A stretch of DNA of 64,000 nucleotides from Saccharomyces mikatae IFO 1815 (GCF_947241705.1 NC_079263.1:124001-188000), one strand, 5' to 3'; shown: positions 27,724 through 40,251, numbered from the stretch's first letter. Made by a program: numbers and translations. Notes: generated from the sequence alone by a model not told the origin.

Positions 27724-29172
27724 TCAAAACCAACTGCTTTTCTTAGGGCTATTGTTATTGATGGTGGAACTCTTACCAAGTCCATATGCGCTCAATACAT
27801 TCTCCACATTACCAAAGGCATCTCTGTCTCCTTGCATTACAACAGTAGCTTTGCCTTTACCCTTACCAGCATTATTTACATTTCCGGTAAATATCATTTC
27901 GGCGACACGGGAGATATCATTTGGTGTCAAATTTTCAATCTTACTTATCATTTCATTGATTGGAATCTTGCGGCCATGCATGAGGACTTGTCTACCCATA
28001 TCTTCCAATTCTACTAACTTGGACTCTAGATTCATCAGTAGTGAAGATTTCAACTGATTTTTTGCCCTGGAAACTTCTTCATTAGATAACCTTAAATTGT
28101 CGTTAGCAAATGTGTTATACATTTGTTGTGCAATTACTTCAACTGCTTGAGGAGCTGCTTGCGGTACACAAGATAGTGAGATACCGAAAATGCCTGAATC
28201 TGAATAAGAATGGTTGAACGCAATGCAATTTTCAACGAAGTAATATTGATTCAAAACGTGCGTATACAAACGAGAATACATCCCCTTTCCGGGACCCCCA
28301 GCACTGAACGACCCACCACCTCCAAGTAAGGTTTGTAAAGTTGCCAAAGCGTAAATATCTGGATGATCTATAGGAAGACCTTCAAATCCAATCTGGATGT
28401 GAAATAGCTCTGGTAAATTCCCAAACACCGGTGCTGGTGGGATACAACTTTCGCCACCGGTGTAGCGCGCAACCTTTTTACTAATTGGAGGGTGAGTGGA
28501 TTGCCAATCACCTAAATACTTATCTGCAAGTTCTAAAGCTTTTTCATGGGGAATACCCACAAACGCTGCGACAGTGTTTTCTGGGGTGTAGAATTTATTC
28601 CTGTAATCTAACAGGTAGTATTTAGAAATGGAAGGGATGAGCTCTCTAGGACAGATTAAAGGGGATCCCAAAGTTTCCCCAGAATACGCTGCTGTGTGTA
28701 ACAGCTCAGGTAGCACCAATTCCGGTTTCATCCAAACTTCATCAATTTCATATTCCGCAGACAGTTTTTGTTCTTGTAGTTCTTGTTCAGTAATTTTAGG
28801 AAATCTTACGGTTTCCGACATTAATTGAAGCATCTTTCCCACATCTTGGTTGAATACAGAAGCCTGGTACATCATATTTTCCCTAGACGAGGTACATTGG
28901 TAATTCCCACCCAGTAACTCCAGGGTCTCTGCCATTGCTCTGCCCTCGATATGCTCGGTAGATTTGAATGCGAGCCTATCCAAAATATGAGTACAGCCTT
29001 TCAAATTTCTACCTTCAAAACGGGATCCAGCATCGATATATAGTCCTAGCGCACTAAAGTGCCCAGGAGTATTGGACGTTGCCACTCTTAGACCATTCGC
29101 TAGCGAGGAATACTTGAAATTATCTGTTCTGGCGACGTTAGAGTATAATCTCTTGACACCGTTTCTTAGCAT
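27724..29172 (-). CDS. MAS2: Mitochondrial processing peptidase alpha subunit
   Basis: 482 residues from ATG at 29170-29172 ([11 protein letters not shown]), the same as S. cerevisiae Mas2. The N-terminus is a basic matrix-targeting presequence. The M16 fold lacks the HxxEH zinc site, as expected for the alpha subunit; the glycine-rich loop ([15 protein letters not shown], about 285-300) that recognises presequences is intact. With Mas1 it removes presequences from imported matrix proteins and is essential. It converges with MYO1. An in-frame upstream start codon 6 codons earlier is unlikely to be used. Confidence 0.96.
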   Translation of the reverse strand: MLRNGVKRLYSNVARTDNFKYSSLANGLRVATSNTPGHFSALGLYIDAGSRFEGRNLKGCTHILDRLAFKSTEHIEGRAMAETLELLGGNYQCTSSRENMMYQASVFNQDVGKMLQLMSETVRFPKITEQELQEQKLSAEYEIDEVWMKPELVLPELLHTAAYSGETLGSPLICPRELIPSISKYYLLDYRNKFYTPENTVAAFVGIPHEKALELADKYLGDWQSTHPPISKKVARYTGGESCIPPAPVFGNLPELFHIQIGFEGLPIDHPDIYALATLQTLLGGGGSFSAGGPGKGMYSRLYTHVLNQYYFVENCIAFNHSYSDSGIFGISLSCVPQAAPQAVEVIAQQMYNTFANDNLRLSNEEVSRAKNQLKSSLLMNLESKLVELEDMGRQVLMHGRKIPINEMISKIENLTPNDISRVAEMIFTGNVNNAGKGKGKATVVMQGDRDAFGNVENVLSAYGLGKSSTINNNSPKKSSWF

Positions 29173-29316
29173 CTTCTGTTTATTTATCACTTCTTGACTT
29201 CGAACAAATCACCAACCGGCCCTGAACTACCTATCTTTTATTCCAACTGTGCAACCTTTTCACCTGGATTGTTCATTCTCAACATCGCCTATACGCCGAA
29301 TGAAAAATTTGTGCAA

Positions 29317-29323
29317 GAGTCAT
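29317..29323 (-). promoter_or_regulatory. Gcn4-like site upstream of THR1
   Basis: GAGTCAT, the reverse complement of ATGACTC, lies about 95 bp before the THR1 start. It is a Gcn4 half-plus site rather than the full palindrome, in keeping with THR1 being under general amino-acid control. Confidence 0.5.
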
Positions 29324-29413
29324 CATCTTGAAAGGCATGGTAATAACAACTGATTTTATAGGTTGCTGGATGGTAACAACGTTAGTATAAAGGAGAACAA
29401 CGGACTGTGTAAA

Positions 29414-30487
29414 ATGGCTCGTACTTTCAAGATTAAAGTTCCAGCATCTTCTGCCAACATCGGCCCTGGGTATGATGTTCTTGGTGTCGGTCTTTCTCTA
29501 TTTTTGGAGTTAGAAGTCACTATCGACTCCAGCCAGGCTCATGAGACCAACGACGATCCCAACAACTGTAAGTTGTCTTACAGTAAAGACAGTGAAGGCT
29601 ATTCCACTGTCCCATTGCGTTCTGATGCTAACTTGATTACCAGAACTGCGCTATATGTGTTGCGTTGCAACAATATTAGGAACTTCCCATCTGGAACCAA
29701 AGTCCACGTCTCTAACCCAATCCCACTTGGCCGTGGACTAGGCTCCTCTGGTGCAGCTGTGGTGGCAGGTGTTATTTTAGGTAACGAAGTGGCCCAGTTG
29801 GGATTTTCTAAGCAACGTATGTTGGACTACTGTTTAATGATTGAACGTCACCCAGACAACATCACTGCTGCCATGATGGGTGGCTTTTGCGGTTCGTTCC
29901 TAAGAGACCTGACTCCACAAGAGGTGGAGAGACGTGAAATCCCATTGGCCGAAGTGCTTCCAGAACCTTCTGGTGGCGAAGATACCGGTCTAGTTCCCCC
30001 ATTACCACCAACCGATATCGGTAGACACGTCAAATATCAATGGAACCCCGCTATTAAATGTATTGCCATCATCCCACATTTTGAGTTGTCCACCGCCGAC
30101 TCCAGAGGTGTTCTTCCAAAGGCCTACCCAACCCAGGACTTGGTCTTCAACTTGCAAAGACTGGCCGTCTTGACCACAGCTTTGACTATGGACCCTCCTA
30201 ATGCAGACTTGATCTACCCTGCCATGCAAGACCGTGTTCATCAACCTTATAGAAAGACATTGATACCAGGTCTCACAGAAATCCTGTCTTGCGTCACTCC
30301 ATCGACCTATCCTGGTCTACTGGGTATCTGCTTGTCAGGTGCAGGCCCAACCATCCTGGCTTTGGCCACTGAGAATTTCGAAGAAATCTCTCAAGAAATC
30401 ATCAACAGGTTCGTCAAGAATGGCATCAAGTGCTCTTGGAAACTACTGGAGCCTGCCTACGATGGTGCTAGTGTTGAGCAGCAATGA
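29414..30487 (+). CDS. THR1: Homoserine kinase
   Basis: 357 residues from ATG 29414 (MARTFKIKVP), equal to S. cerevisiae Thr1. It is a GHMP kinase that phosphorylates homoserine with ATP, the penultimate step of threonine synthesis. The nucleotide-binding PLGRGLGSSGAA motif is at residues 104-115, and the GHMP N-terminal PASSANIGPGYD at 10-21. A GHMP C-terminal GAGPT motif is near residue 310. It is highly conserved with the S. cerevisiae protein (only about ten differences noticed). Codons upstream of the ATG are open but have no earlier ATG in frame. Confidence 0.97.
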   Translation: MARTFKIKVPASSANIGPGYDVLGVGLSLFLELEVTIDSSQAHETNDDPNNCKLSYSKDSEGYSTVPLRSDANLITRTALYVLRCNNIRNFPSGTKVHVSNPIPLGRGLGSSGAAVVAGVILGNEVAQLGFSKQRMLDYCLMIERHPDNITAAMMGGFCGSFLRDLTPQEVERREIPLAEVLPEPSGGEDTGLVPPLPPTDIGRHVKYQWNPAIKCIAIIPHFELSTADSRGVLPKAYPTQDLVFNLQRLAVLTTALTMDPPNADLIYPAMQDRVHQPYRKTLIPGLTEILSCVTPSTYPGLLGICLSGAGPTILALATENFEEISQEIINRFVKNGIKCSWKLLEPAYDGASVEQQ

Positions 30488-30818
30488 AAAGTCCTTCAGC
30501 CTAGTATACTGCGTTAAATACTATTGTTTACAGAGTGTATATACTGTAGTTGACCGTTAACGGTTATTATACCAAGTATTTTTCAGTTACCCGTACTTTT
30601 TATCTATTTCGAAAATAAAAAATAAGTGAAAAGAAGGAAATTTCACAACCATTAACAATACAGATAATGAAACGAAGTTGTTTTCAGTCAATTCAAAAGA
30701 CGCATAGCCAAGGCCAGTCGATTGATTTAGAGACAAGTATCATTCAACGTAATATCTATAGTTGTTTTTTTCTCATCGGAAGGGCGAATTAGATACAGGA
30801 GCTAGAGCGCATAAGATA
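30488..30818. promoter_or_regulatory. THR1-VMA16 intergenic region
   Basis: 331 bp with the THR1 3' end and VMA16 promoter. TTACCCG at 30587-30593 is a Reb1 consensus, a common nucleosome-free-region organiser in yeast. Nothing else is recognised. Confidence 0.6.
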
Positions 30819-31460
30819 ATGAGCAAAGAATCTAAAGATGATGATATGTCTTTGGGGAAGTTTTCCTTCTCCCATTTCCTATACTACTTGGTGCTAATAA
30901 TAGTAATAGTGTATGGTTTGTACAAGCTTTTTACTGGACATGGATCTGACATTAATTTTGGGAAGTTCTTATTAAGGACATCCCCTTATATGTGGGCCAA
31001 TCTTGGTATTGCCCTTTGTGTAGGCTTAAGTGTTGTGGGGGCAGCATGGGGTATTTTTATTACTGGTTCATCCATGATTGGGGCCGGTGTGCGTGCTCCA
31101 AGGATCACCACAAAGAATTTAATTTCCATTATTTTCTGTGAAGTGGTTGCTATTTACGGGCTAATTATTGCCATTGTCTTTTCTTCGAAATTGACCGTGG
31201 CTACTGCTGAGAATATGTACTCAAAATCCAACTTGTACACCGGTTATTCCCTTTTCTGGGCAGGTATCACTGTCGGTGCATCCAATTTGATTTGTGGTAT
31301 CGCAGTGGGTATCACCGGTGCTACTGCTGCCATTTCCGATGCCGCTGATTCTGCACTGTTTGTTAAGATCTTGGTCATTGAAATTTTCGGATCCATTTTA
31401 GGTTTATTAGGTTTGATCGTTGGTTTATTGATGGCTGGTAAGGCTTCTGAATTTCAATGA
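30819..31460 (+). CDS. VMA16: V-ATPase proteolipid subunit c''
   Basis: 213 residues from ATG 30819 (MSKESKDDD), as in S. cerevisiae Vma16 (Ppa1). It is a very hydrophobic protein with about five membrane segments: an extra N-terminal helix (about 17-37) and two tandem proteolipid hairpins. A conserved acidic residue in [10 protein letters not shown] (within the third helix) is the proton-carrying Glu. It is part of the Vo ring that pumps protons into vacuole and Golgi lumen. The reading frame is open upstream, but the first good ATG is this one. Confidence 0.96.
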   Translation: MSKESKDDDMSLGKFSFSHFLYYLVLIIVIVYGLYKLFTGHGSDINFGKFLLRTSPYMWANLGIALCVGLSVVGAAWGIFITGSSMIGAGVRAPRITTKNLISIIFCEVVAIYGLIIAIVFSSKLTVATAENMYSKSNLYTGYSLFWAGITVGASNLICGIAVGITGATAAISDAADSALFVKILVIEIFGSILGLLGLIVGLLMAGKASEFQ

Positions 31461-31716
31461 GGGCACAGTCAGGCTCTTCTTTTTTCGTTTTGAACGAGTT
31501 CTAGATAAGCGCATCCACATTTACTAATAGATATAATAGGATGTCCAAAAGGGTACATGTATATGCCTATATGCACGTTTTCTTTTATTGTCGAAAAATC
31601 ATATTATATTAAGTAAAAGAGAGAAAAATGTACAACTATATAAATATATAATTATGTTAAAATGGTTTTGTATTTTTTTTTCTTTTTCGGTAGGTAATTC
31701 CTGATAGCTATTCAGT

Positions 31717-34698
31717 TTATTCCTCTTCGTGATAGTCAGGGTTCTTTTTCAAAATTACCACACCTTCGATATGGCTTGTATAACTAGTATATTCATCAGT
31801 TTCTAGCTCTGCTCTTTCACCATGATTTAGTAAAACAGGAGTAGACTGTGTAATCCAACCAGTGATCTTTTTTGGCTTACCTGCTTGACCAACAGTTTCT
31901 ACTGCTTGACCAACACGTACATTGACTTTTATTGGTTCTCCTTCTTCATTTAGTGCTAGAATAAACTTTGGCCTTATACCGGCATTTAACATGTAGAATA
32001 ATTGATGATGCTTCAACATGAAACTTGGCGATACCAAGCCAACTGCGGTTGTTAAGATTGATGCTAGTGTAACTTTATTTAAAACATGTGCATCATTAAA
32101 CACATCCATCGTCATAGTACCTTTACCTAAGTGCAATAACCCTTGGGCTAATCTTGTAATAAACAAGGCATCTTGTTCACGTGAATAATAACTTGCCAAC
32201 TGTCTTAATAGTTGAGCTAGCCTTGCATTGTTAGTACCGGCACCACATAGACCCATGGCAAAAATAGAATTCATTGAGACATCTAAGTCAGCATCATGCG
32301 AAAAACGTGTTAAAGTATCAAAAACCTTCATCTGTGGATCAGATACAGAAACAATACCCATTGCTAAAGGCACCATACGACGGATGTGTTCGTTACCATA
32401 ATGCATCAAATGACCAAAATGGCGCAAGGACATTTCTTTCCCGATACCTTCACCAAGGGTGATTAAGGCAATACCCAAAACTGCATAAGCAAGTTCATCG
32501 ACTATTCCTGCTTCCTTTTCTTCTTCTTCATCATCATTCTTTCCATCTGAAGAAGCATCCTTGTCGGTAGATTTCCCATTCTCTTCTTCAGCTTTTATCT
32601 CTCCGCCTTCTAAAGTTTCACCGTTTTTCTTTTCCGTTATTTCTGCTTTGACCTCAACTTCTTCGCCTTCGGCATCGACTTCCATTTCGTCGACTTCACT
32701 TTCAGCTTGTTCGTTTTTAACCGTTCCGTTCAATTGCTCACCCAAGAAATCACTTATGCTATTTGTTTGTCCGTCAGTAGTTTCCTCTTCATCTACCTCT
32801 TCTTCACTTTTTACGTTTTTAGGAGTCAAACGATGTAACAAGTCTTGAATTAGCAAAACATCACCTGTGCCGGTATAAGCACATGAGCCAACCAATACCT
32901 CAATAGCGGACGTCATTGGGTGTTCAATAGCACTAATAGTTTCTAAGACATCATCTACTTGTTCACCTTGGCCTAAGTAAAGTATACCTAATGCAAGTGC
33001 CAAAAATCTTACCCAGTCGGTCTTTAATTCGATAGGTGTACGTTCCAAAAAGTTATCCATAATAGAAGTTGTGATGTCACCATTACAGGTACCGACAAAA
33101 ACGTGAGCTAAAGCTAATGAAGCCATAGCTGCAGTCTCAATAGGTGATTCAGTGGAAGCAGCAATTGGTAATAACAAACCCAACACTTCATCATTCTTAC
33201 TACCGGCAAACGCAATACCTAAACCAAGTATAGCTGCTGAACTAATTTTAGTGTCCGTATTAGTAACGTAATCCTGTAAAAGTAACAAAGCTGGTTCAAC
33301 TTCACCGTCATGCACACCAGAGGCGGAAATACCGATACCTAATAACGCACCAGCTTTGACTTCTGGTTCATCAACATATAAGTATTTATCCAGCTGTTGC
33401 AAACCATCCAGATTCCACTGGTATATGGATCCAATACTGGCCACTGCTGAGGTCATCCCATCACCTTTGGTTTTATAAACCCAATTATCGTTATCCAAAA
33501 TTAACTTGTCGTTACAATAACCTAGGTTTAAGAACCCATTAACAAATGATGAAGCTAAATTTTGTTGAGCAGAATCTAGACCGGCGCTTGAGAATACGGA
33601 TTTAGAATTGTCTAAATGGCTTTTATAAATGTCTTCTGGAACTTTTGGTCCGGTTAAGTTCAACTCTTTAGCAAGATACAAAAAGTGTTCTGATAGCTTT
33701 CCATTACCAATTATATCCTGGACACCTTCATATTCAAAAGACGTCTTTTGTGCGGCTAAAATATAGGCTAGTTGTTTATGCATTACTGGATCACTGGTAG
33801 CATCAAAAACGGCTCTGATCATTTCTTCTTCTCCTAGTCTCACTGCCAAGGCAACTGCATCTGTAAGTTGGTTTTGAGATAGATAAATAGAATATGCAGT
33901 TTTTAGAAAAGCAACGTCTTCAGGAGGTGGTAAAAGCGGAACGCATGCAACCATGTATTGACAGACTCTTTGAAAAGTGTTTTCATCCACGAATTGAGGT
34001 AGTTTATCAATAGATTCAATTTCCAAAAGTAAGTCCACAGCATCTTCTTCACCGTTGTGTTTCAAGAAATATGGAACAATATCTAGACATAAACGTAGCG
34101 TATCTTCTTTGGAAAATTCAAATCCAGTTGCGGTTGCAGATCCATCACTTTTGGATCCATCAGAAGATACTTCATCTTCAGCGTCTTTTTCCACTTGATC
34201 GTTATATACTTCACCGATCTCTAAAGCCAAATGACGGATGTACTCGTGGCCCCAGCCTTCGAAGTCAGAAACATTAGAGAGCAATCTATATCTCAATGAA
34301 TCATGTTTCCCATTTTCCGAGTATGTCATGGCTAAAATGGACAAGACATCCGCCAAAGAAGATTTCAAGTTTGAATCTGTCCATTTGTCGTAAATAGAAC
34401 ATAACTCTGGATATGCTGGACGAAGAAATTTCAGAGGTTTGGGGACCGCGGTCATAGAACTCGTAGAATTTTTGATGGATTCCTTTAGAGCGCTCAAGGA
34501 AGCTTCATATAAAGATGAATCATCTTCTTTCAGCCTTTCAACCAGTAAGTCTAAATCCGCTTTAAGCTTAGAATCTTCTTCAGATAGCTGTTCCTCTTCC
34601 TCCTTTTTTTTATCCTTCTTATTTGAAGTTTGCTTTTCAGCATTTATCTTCGATTGTTCGTCAATAGTCAGTTGTTTCTTATCACTTTCGTCCACCAT
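31717..34698 (-). CDS. RPN1: 26S proteasome regulatory subunit Rpn1
   Basis: 993 residues, identical in length to S. cerevisiae Rpn1. It is the large base subunit of the 19S particle and the scaffold for ubiquitin-like domain receptors (Rad23, Dsk2, Ddi1) and Ubp6. The N-terminus is Lys/Glu rich. Proteasome/cyclosome repeats ([30 protein letters not shown]) form a toroid across about residues 410-860, interrupted by an acidic low-complexity insert at about 630-720. The family is essential. A PACE element is 133 bp upstream. Confidence 0.97.
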   Translation of the reverse strand: MVDESDKKQLTIDEQSKINAEKQTSNKKDKKKEEEEQLSEEDSKLKADLDLLVERLKEDDSSLYEASLSALKESIKNSTSSMTAVPKPLKFLRPAYPELCSIYDKWTDSNLKSSLADVLSILAMTYSENGKHDSLRYRLLSNVSDFEGWGHEYIRHLALEIGEVYNDQVEKDAEDEVSSDGSKSDGSATATGFEFSKEDTLRLCLDIVPYFLKHNGEEDAVDLLLEIESIDKLPQFVDENTFQRVCQYMVACVPLLPPPEDVAFLKTAYSIYLSQNQLTDAVALAVRLGEEEMIRAVFDATSDPVMHKQLAYILAAQKTSFEYEGVQDIIGNGKLSEHFLYLAKELNLTGPKVPEDIYKSHLDNSKSVFSSAGLDSAQQNLASSFVNGFLNLGYCNDKLILDNDNWVYKTKGDGMTSAVASIGSIYQWNLDGLQQLDKYLYVDEPEVKAGALLGIGISASGVHDGEVEPALLLLQDYVTNTDTKISSAAILGLGIAFAGSKNDEVLGLLLPIAASTESPIETAAMASLALAHVFVGTCNGDITTSIMDNFLERTPIELKTDWVRFLALALGILYLGQGEQVDDVLETISAIEHPMTSAIEVLVGSCAYTGTGDVLLIQDLLHRLTPKNVKSEEEVDEEETTDGQTNSISDFLGEQLNGTVKNEQAESEVDEMEVDAEGEEVEVKAEITEKKNGETLEGGEIKAEEENGKSTDKDASSDGKNDDEEEEKEAGIVDELAYAVLGIALITLGEGIGKEMSLRHFGHLMHYGNEHIRRMVPLAMGIVSVSDPQMKVFDTLTRFSHDADLDVSMNSIFAMGLCGAGTNNARLAQLLRQLASYYSREQDALFITRLAQGLLHLGKGTMTMDVFNDAHVLNKVTLASILTTAVGLVSPSFMLKHHQLFYMLNAGIRPKFILALNEEGEPIKVNVRVGQAVETVGQAGKPKKITGWITQSTPVLLNHGERAELETDEYTSYTSHIEGVVILKKNPDYHEEE

Positions 34699-34830
34699 TT
34701 CTTAAAATTGTTCCTCCAGTTTTACAAGTCACACAATATGGTATGAATGGTCAAAAAAATAGGGTTAGAGATTATGGAGTTAATCAATTTGCTTAATTAC
34801 TTATACCCTTTGCCAAATTTCTATTCGCCT

Positions 34831-34839
34831 TTTGCCACC
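34831..34839 (-). promoter_or_regulatory. PACE (Rpn4 site) of RPN1
   Basis: The minus strand reads GGTGGCAAA, the exact proteasome-associated control element bound by Rpn4. It lies 133 bp upstream of the RPN1 start codon. Confidence 0.9.
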
Positions 34840-34957
34840 GTGCAATATATCATTTTATACGAGTTAGTGTTATTATAATATTAATGATATACATGTATTA
34901 TGTAAACATAAAGATAATTTATGAGAGTCTTCATCAGAGTAGCCGCGAATAGTCGAT

Positions 34958-37411
34958 TTACTTCACAAACTCGCCATTGAAGGCATGTTTCGCCCAAGCT
35001 AATAGCTTATCAAAAACAATTACATTTGCATTGTGGTATCTTATACTATGATCCGAGTCAGGAAAGACGTGGACGTCATAATTTTCAACACCATTTAAGT
35101 TCAGAAGGTCCAAGAATTTCAAGGAGTTTTGAAAGTGAACATTGTCATCGCCTGTTCCATGCATCAGTAGGAATCTATTTGCTTGGGCAAGAGCAGTTAC
35201 ATTATGCACGCTTGATTCTACGTACCCATCAAAGTTTTCTTGAGGAGTATGCATATATCTTTCAGTATAAACAGAATCGTAAAATCTCCAGTCCGTTACT
35301 GGTGCAACAGACATTCCGTATTTGAAATGTTTTCCGGCGTCCTTTTCCAAAGTTTTCAGTGTTAGGTAACCCCCATATGACCAACCAAATAAGGAAATCT
35401 TTTCTGAATCAACGAAACTGAGAGAACCATATAAGGAAGCCGCAGATATTTGGTCACAGGCCTCGTAATGGCCGAGCTTATCGCGGACAAGAGATCTAAA
35501 ATTTTGACCTTTGAAGCCAGTACCACGACCGTCAACAACAACTACAATCGCGTTCAATTGTGAGGCTACCACTTCATTGAACCCTACTGAAAATGTCTTG
35601 ATAACTTGCTGAGAATTTGGTCCACCATATGCAAAAAAAAACACTGGGTAATGATTTTTCAGTGTTCCATCAAAATCATTAGGAAGAATTTCATACGAAT
35701 TCACCAATATATCCCTCCCCAATTCATCCGTTCCCAGATTTAACTCCTTGAATGACTTTGTGGGAACCGAATAATCTTCTAAAAATCTGGTGATTTCTTC
35801 ATTCCTCTCCAAGTAATACAGCGATTCCCCTAATACATTACCTTCAATGTGTTTGTCTGTTTTATGAGAATGGAAATCAATAATTTTCTGATACGGAACT
35901 TTTGGTCCTTTATAGGTGAGTAAAGCAAACCTCCTCCCGGAAGAAAAAGACACATCATAGACACCATCCATGGAAGTATCAGTAACTTCAATAATGTCAT
36001 CCGGTGACCGCAAATCTATGCAGTAAATGTGGCGTTCGGTCGAGTTTTTTTGTGTAGAAATAAAGTAAAGACGGTTTTCTTTTGAATCAAAAGCAAGTGG
36101 ACCATTGACCACTTCCCATTCCCCCTTTGTCAGTTTTTTGAAGTGTGAGTTGCCACTTTTCTCGAAATAAGCTAAATGATTGTAACCGTCAATTGGAAGA
36201 ATATCTACATAGCCATTATGAGGTCTATCAAGTGTTTCATTTGCAGGAATGAATAGGGTATTATGAGTAATCTCCCACCATCCCCCGCGAGCACTTTCAT
36301 TTCTCACAACATCTGATTTCTTCGCAATTGTGTCTATCAAGAAAACATTTAACGTGTCTGAGGAACGATCTGTAGTCTTAACTAAAACGTTGTCATCTCC
36401 TACCCATGTTACTTCGGTAATTAATAAGCTTGCATCCTTTTTATCTTCATTTATTCTGGGATGGAACGATGTTTCATCCTTAATACCGTAGACCCACAAT
36501 TGGGCGCGAGGGTTTGGTGTACCACTCTTTGGGTACTTGATGCTACGCATTTCTGGATATACATCTCCATCATTCTGAACATAATATGGAATAATAAATT
36601 CACCAACGTCTGTTTCATCAATCTTTAGGAACGCTAGGTAATCGCCAGTCGGTGACCACCACATAGCCTTATCGTCTTCAAATACTTCTTCCTCATACAC
36701 CCAATCTGGCTTGCCATTGAAAAGAAAGGAGCTACCGTCGTTGGTCACAGCCTGTACAGTTCTTTTAGAGTTGGTAGAATAGATGTATATATTGTTATCT
36801 TGCACATATGCAATATCATTGGAATTAGGGGACCATATGGCTAAAGCCACATCGTTCCCAACCAACTCAAAGGAGGAACTTTTCTCATCGTAAACAAAAT
36901 AAGAACCGAATGTGGAGTGTCTCCAGTTTTTTACACTGTTTGTTCTAATCAGTAACTTTTTGAGGTCCGGGGATGCAGTTATTGACTGTACAGTAAAATT
37001 TTGACCATTTTGGATAAAAGTATTTCCCTTCAATAGAATGTTATTGTACGAATCTTCGTAAACAGATTTGACAACATAACTATCATTCATAAATGTAACA
37101 TAAAGACCCAAATCACCCTCGGCTTTATTGTCATCGATCCATTGTAAGTCATGGTATTTGGGTTGAAATGTATTGTTCCTAACATTAGTAAAAGATACCT
37201 TTAACTTTCCATCACTGGTGTGATTAGAGTTGGGTTTCTGATAATCTGGCCTGCTTGAATGGTGCGGTATACTTCTAAGCAATAAAATGGTGCCCCATAT
37301 AAGAAATACAAGGATTATCCCGAGCCTTATGAGCCTGTCTAACAACTGCTTCTTCTTCGAACTGAAGAGTTCGTCGGGAATGCGTTCAACTTCTTCCTCG
37401 CCAACTTCCAT
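34958..37411 (-). CDS. DAP2: Vacuolar dipeptidyl aminopeptidase B
   Basis: 817 residues (S. cerevisiae 818). It is a type II membrane protein: a short cytoplasmic tail, one membrane anchor at about residues 30-47, then a glycosylated lumenal DPP IV-like beta-propeller and an alpha/beta-hydrolase domain. The catalytic triad is intact: S678 in GWSYGG, D755 in GTGDDN, H788 in DSDHS. It cleaves X-Pro/X-Ala dipeptides from N-termini in the vacuole. It is related to the Golgi peptidase Ste13. Confidence 0.96.
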   Translation of the reverse strand: MEVGEEEVERIPDELFSSKKKQLLDRLIRLGIILVFLIWGTILLLRSIPHHSSRPDYQKPNSNHTSDGKLKVSFTNVRNNTFQPKYHDLQWIDDNKAEGDLGLYVTFMNDSYVVKSVYEDSYNNILLKGNTFIQNGQNFTVQSITASPDLKKLLIRTNSVKNWRHSTFGSYFVYDEKSSSFELVGNDVALAIWSPNSNDIAYVQDNNIYIYSTNSKRTVQAVTNDGSSFLFNGKPDWVYEEEVFEDDKAMWWSPTGDYLAFLKIDETDVGEFIIPYYVQNDGDVYPEMRSIKYPKSGTPNPRAQLWVYGIKDETSFHPRINEDKKDASLLITEVTWVGDDNVLVKTTDRSSDTLNVFLIDTIAKKSDVVRNESARGGWWEITHNTLFIPANETLDRPHNGYVDILPIDGYNHLAYFEKSGNSHFKKLTKGEWEVVNGPLAFDSKENRLYFISTQKNSTERHIYCIDLRSPDDIIEVTDTSMDGVYDVSFSSGRRFALLTYKGPKVPYQKIIDFHSHKTDKHIEGNVLGESLYYLERNEEITRFLEDYSVPTKSFKELNLGTDELGRDILVNSYEILPNDFDGTLKNHYPVFFFAYGGPNSQQVIKTFSVGFNEVVASQLNAIVVVVDGRGTGFKGQNFRSLVRDKLGHYEACDQISAASLYGSLSFVDSEKISLFGWSYGGYLTLKTLEKDAGKHFKYGMSVAPVTDWRFYDSVYTERYMHTPQENFDGYVESSVHNVTALAQANRFLLMHGTGDDNVHFQNSLKFLDLLNLNGVENYDVHVFPDSDHSIRYHNANVIVFDKLLAWAKHAFNGEFVK

Positions 37412-37673
37412 AAGTAATTTAAAACTATTGTTATAGCGCGAAAGTACTTTCTAAAGGAAATACCTATGTCTCTTAGTGATTGCTATGTATACGTTAAGGC
37501 TAACAACCTTTGAATGAGAAAGGTTATGATTTAACTCCCTTTCCCTTCCCTTATATGGCAGCGCTTTCCGGACTACTAAAAGGAGAAAAAAAATAAGTTG
37601 ACTTAAAGCGATACACATAATAATTAATGATAATACTCTTTAATACCTACATAAATATTATACGTTTAGAACC

Positions 37674-38558
37674 TTAAAGTTTGATTTTACCGTCAATAAC
37701 AGTAATTGCATGACCTGCTACATGATAGGAGGTGCTACCATTTGCTTCTTTCTTAATCGAAGCTATAATATGACCATCCCTATCTAACCTTCCTCCTTGG
37801 GAAATGGTGATGTCTGTGGTTTCTTCAAATTTGTAAAGTTCCTGTAGATATCTTGCAAGTGCCAAGGAACCACTACCACAAACAGGATCTTCATTGACGT
37901 TTACCGCCGGAGCAAAGGCCCTCATTTCGTAAGAATTTTTGATTGAGGATGTCTTTTTAGGGCCTGCTAGAATAATTCCCAAATGATCGTTTTGTTTTGT
38001 TTGGCGTCCGAGCATACCAAAGTTTGGATTTGCATTAAAACAAGTTTCTGCATCTTCTACTAACGCCACAATCCACTCTGGCCCGGTATGCAAGAGAGCC
38101 GGAGCTGTAACGAACTTTAAGCCAATTGCTTCTTCGTAATTAGCAATTACCTCATTAGATATAGCTTCGTAATCAGCTAGTGCAGCTTTGAAGCTAATTA
38201 ATCCATCACTAATTGTTAATGGGATAGCACCCACCCCACATTCTTGAATAATGGAAGTGGCAGTGGTATTCTGGGTGAACTCAAGGAAAGCTTTACAAGA
38301 GCCAATGGTCGGATGTCCAGCAAATGGTAATTCGCTTCTTGGGGAGAAGATTCTTAACTTATAATCACATTTGTCATCTGATGGTTTGAATAAGAAAGTT
38401 GTTTCTGATAAGTTAGTCCAATTGGCAATCGCCTGTAGTTCTTCTTGAGTGACTCCACTTTCATCAACTTCTAAGAAGTTTACTACTGCGACTGGATTGC
38501 CTTTGAACGGCTTTTCAGTGAATACATCAACTTGCTTGAAAGGTACTGTTAAACTCAT
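37674..38558 (-). CDS. YHI9: PhzF-family protein Yhi9
   Basis: 294 residues, the usual length. It has the diaminopimelate-epimerase-like PhzF fold, with the conserved Glu-containing NLSETTF at residues 49-55 and the GHPTIG and GSGSLA motifs that build the active site. The substrate is unknown. S. cerevisiae Yhi9 has been linked to the unfolded protein response, but its role is unclear. Confidence 0.93.
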   Translation of the reverse strand: MSLTVPFKQVDVFTEKPFKGNPVAVVNFLEVDESGVTQEELQAIANWTNLSETTFLFKPSDDKCDYKLRIFSPRSELPFAGHPTIGSCKAFLEFTQNTTATSIIQECGVGAIPLTISDGLISFKAALADYEAISNEVIANYEEAIGLKFVTAPALLHTGPEWIVALVEDAETCFNANPNFGMLGRQTKQNDHLGIILAGPKKTSSIKNSYEMRAFAPAVNVNEDPVCGSGSLALARYLQELYKFEETTDITISQGGRLDRDGHIIASIKKEANGSTSYHVAGHAITVIDGKIKL

Positions 38559-38814
38559 GCTTTATGTACTTGGTTTTCCTCTTCTTTCTTTTGTTTTGTG
38601 TTTGGGAAGTTTGTTTAATGTTTTAGAGGGTTTTTATATATTGAATTCTGTTTATCTATGACTAATCTCAAATAATTGGGTGCCCAAGAATAGATAACAA
38701 AATTCGCCGGATACGATAGACATCTATCGGAAAAGTATTAGGCATACAGCTGTGAGTTTACATGTATAGTGGTTCCATTACTTCCCAGTTATATACGTTT
38801 ATATATACTGTTTC

Positions 38815-40251
38815 CTAGAAATACTTTCTATCTAATCCAAACTCCAGCTCTCTTTCAAGATCTAGGAGCGTGTCATTGTTATTCTGAGGTGGGATGCTTG
38901 TAGTGGCCCCAGTGGCAGATCTCACTTCCATCATGCTTTCCTGAGGTCGAGGAGGGAAATCCGTGTCATGCCTGGGCAAGTTCTGAGAGTGAATGCCAAA
39001 GGATTCCTGTTGTGACGCAACAGAATTAGGGGTAGCCATTTGTTTTGAATAATTTTCTTCTACAATTCCATGGTTTCCAATATCCGAATTGGGAACCTGT
39101 TGCTGTTGCTGTTGCTGTTGCTGCAGCTGCAGCAGGTGCTTTTGCTCTTCTAGTAGTGGTTGTCTCACAAACTGTCTGAAATCCTGAACTTCTTGTATAA
39201 CCATTTGTTTCAAGTCCTCCATGTCATTAACGGATTCAAAGCTGAATTCGAATTTCTCACTACAAACAGGTTCGTCAGCTGGATCGTGCCATATAGACAA
39301 GTAAGGATGTTCTAGGGCTTCATCGACGGTAATTCTCTTTTGAGGGTCAAACGCGAGCATTTTCTCCAATAAATCTAAGGCTTGTGAATTGGCATTCGGA
39401 AATAAATTGACAAAAGGAACTTTTGGAATAAAACCTAATTGATGAATGTAGTCTTGAACATTCTTAGAGCCAATTCTTCTTAAAGTTTCATCTGGGGGTG
39501 TTCCTAAAACCTGCAGTATTTGATTCAATTGATTAACGTAATCCTTTCCCTTAAAGATTGGCTTTCCGCCAAGAAACTCGGCCAAAATACAACCTGCAGA
39601 CCACACATCAATCGCCTTGGTATATCCTTGGTAGCTCAACATGATTTCTGGAGCTCTATACCATCTCGTGGCTACATACTCTGTCAAAAATTGACTGTTT
39701 TCGACTGGATTCTCAGAATACCCTCGAGCTAACCCAAAATCACAGATTTTTAATTGACAATCAGCGTTGACAAGCAAATTACCGGGCTTCAAATCACGAT
39801 GCAAGACATCAGCGGAGTGAATATACTTCAAACCACATAATATTTGGTATGTAAAACTTTGATAATGAGCATCCGTCAAAGGTTGGCCGGATTTGATAAT
39901 TTGATGCATATCACATTCCATAAGTTCCTCATAAAGATATAGTCCATTGATAGATCCGTCTGGATAAAAAACGATATCCATATCGTAAAGACATGTTATA
40001 TTTTTGTGGCCTCTGAAATGCCTCAAAAGCTTTAGCTCACGTAATGATCTTTTACACAGTAAAGTCTTCGAAAAAACATTGGTCACTTTCTTGATAGCCA
40101 CTGTGGTATCTTCGGCAGCTTCTGCAAACCTCGCTGAACACACTATACCATATGCTCCGTGTCCTATTTCTTTGATAAGTTGAAATCTCTTATCTACACT
40201 AAAATCTTGATTAAAGACTTTGAAGGTATGCCTCTCTATTTTGTCAGTCAT
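38815..40251 (-). CDS. SLT2: Cell-integrity MAP kinase Slt2/Mpk1
   Basis: 478 residues (S. cerevisiae 484). It is the MAP kinase of the Pkc1 cell-wall-integrity pathway, activated by Mkk1/2 and acting on Rlm1, SBF and others. Key residues: GHGAYG glycine loop (30-35), catalytic Lys at about 54 (AIKK), HRD at 151-153, DFG at 171-173, and activation-loop T190-E-Y192. A C-terminal tail follows with a short polyglutamine run (about nine Gln), shorter than I recall in S. cerevisiae. A near-consensus Rlm1 site lies upstream. Confidence 0.97.
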   Translation of the reverse strand: MTDKIERHTFKVFNQDFSVDKRFQLIKEIGHGAYGIVCSARFAEAAEDTTVAIKKVTNVFSKTLLCKRSLRELKLLRHFRGHKNITCLYDMDIVFYPDGSINGLYLYEELMECDMHQIIKSGQPLTDAHYQSFTYQILCGLKYIHSADVLHRDLKPGNLLVNADCQLKICDFGLARGYSENPVENSQFLTEYVATRWYRAPEIMLSYQGYTKAIDVWSAGCILAEFLGGKPIFKGKDYVNQLNQILQVLGTPPDETLRRIGSKNVQDYIHQLGFIPKVPFVNLFPNANSQALDLLEKMLAFDPQKRITVDEALEHPYLSIWHDPADEPVCSEKFEFSFESVNDMEDLKQMVIQEVQDFRQFVRQPLLEEQKHLLQLQQQQQQQQQVPNSDIGNHGIVEENYSKQMATPNSVASQQESFGIHSQNLPRHDTDFPPRPQESMMEVRSATGATTSIPPQNNNDTLLDLERELEFGLDRKYF

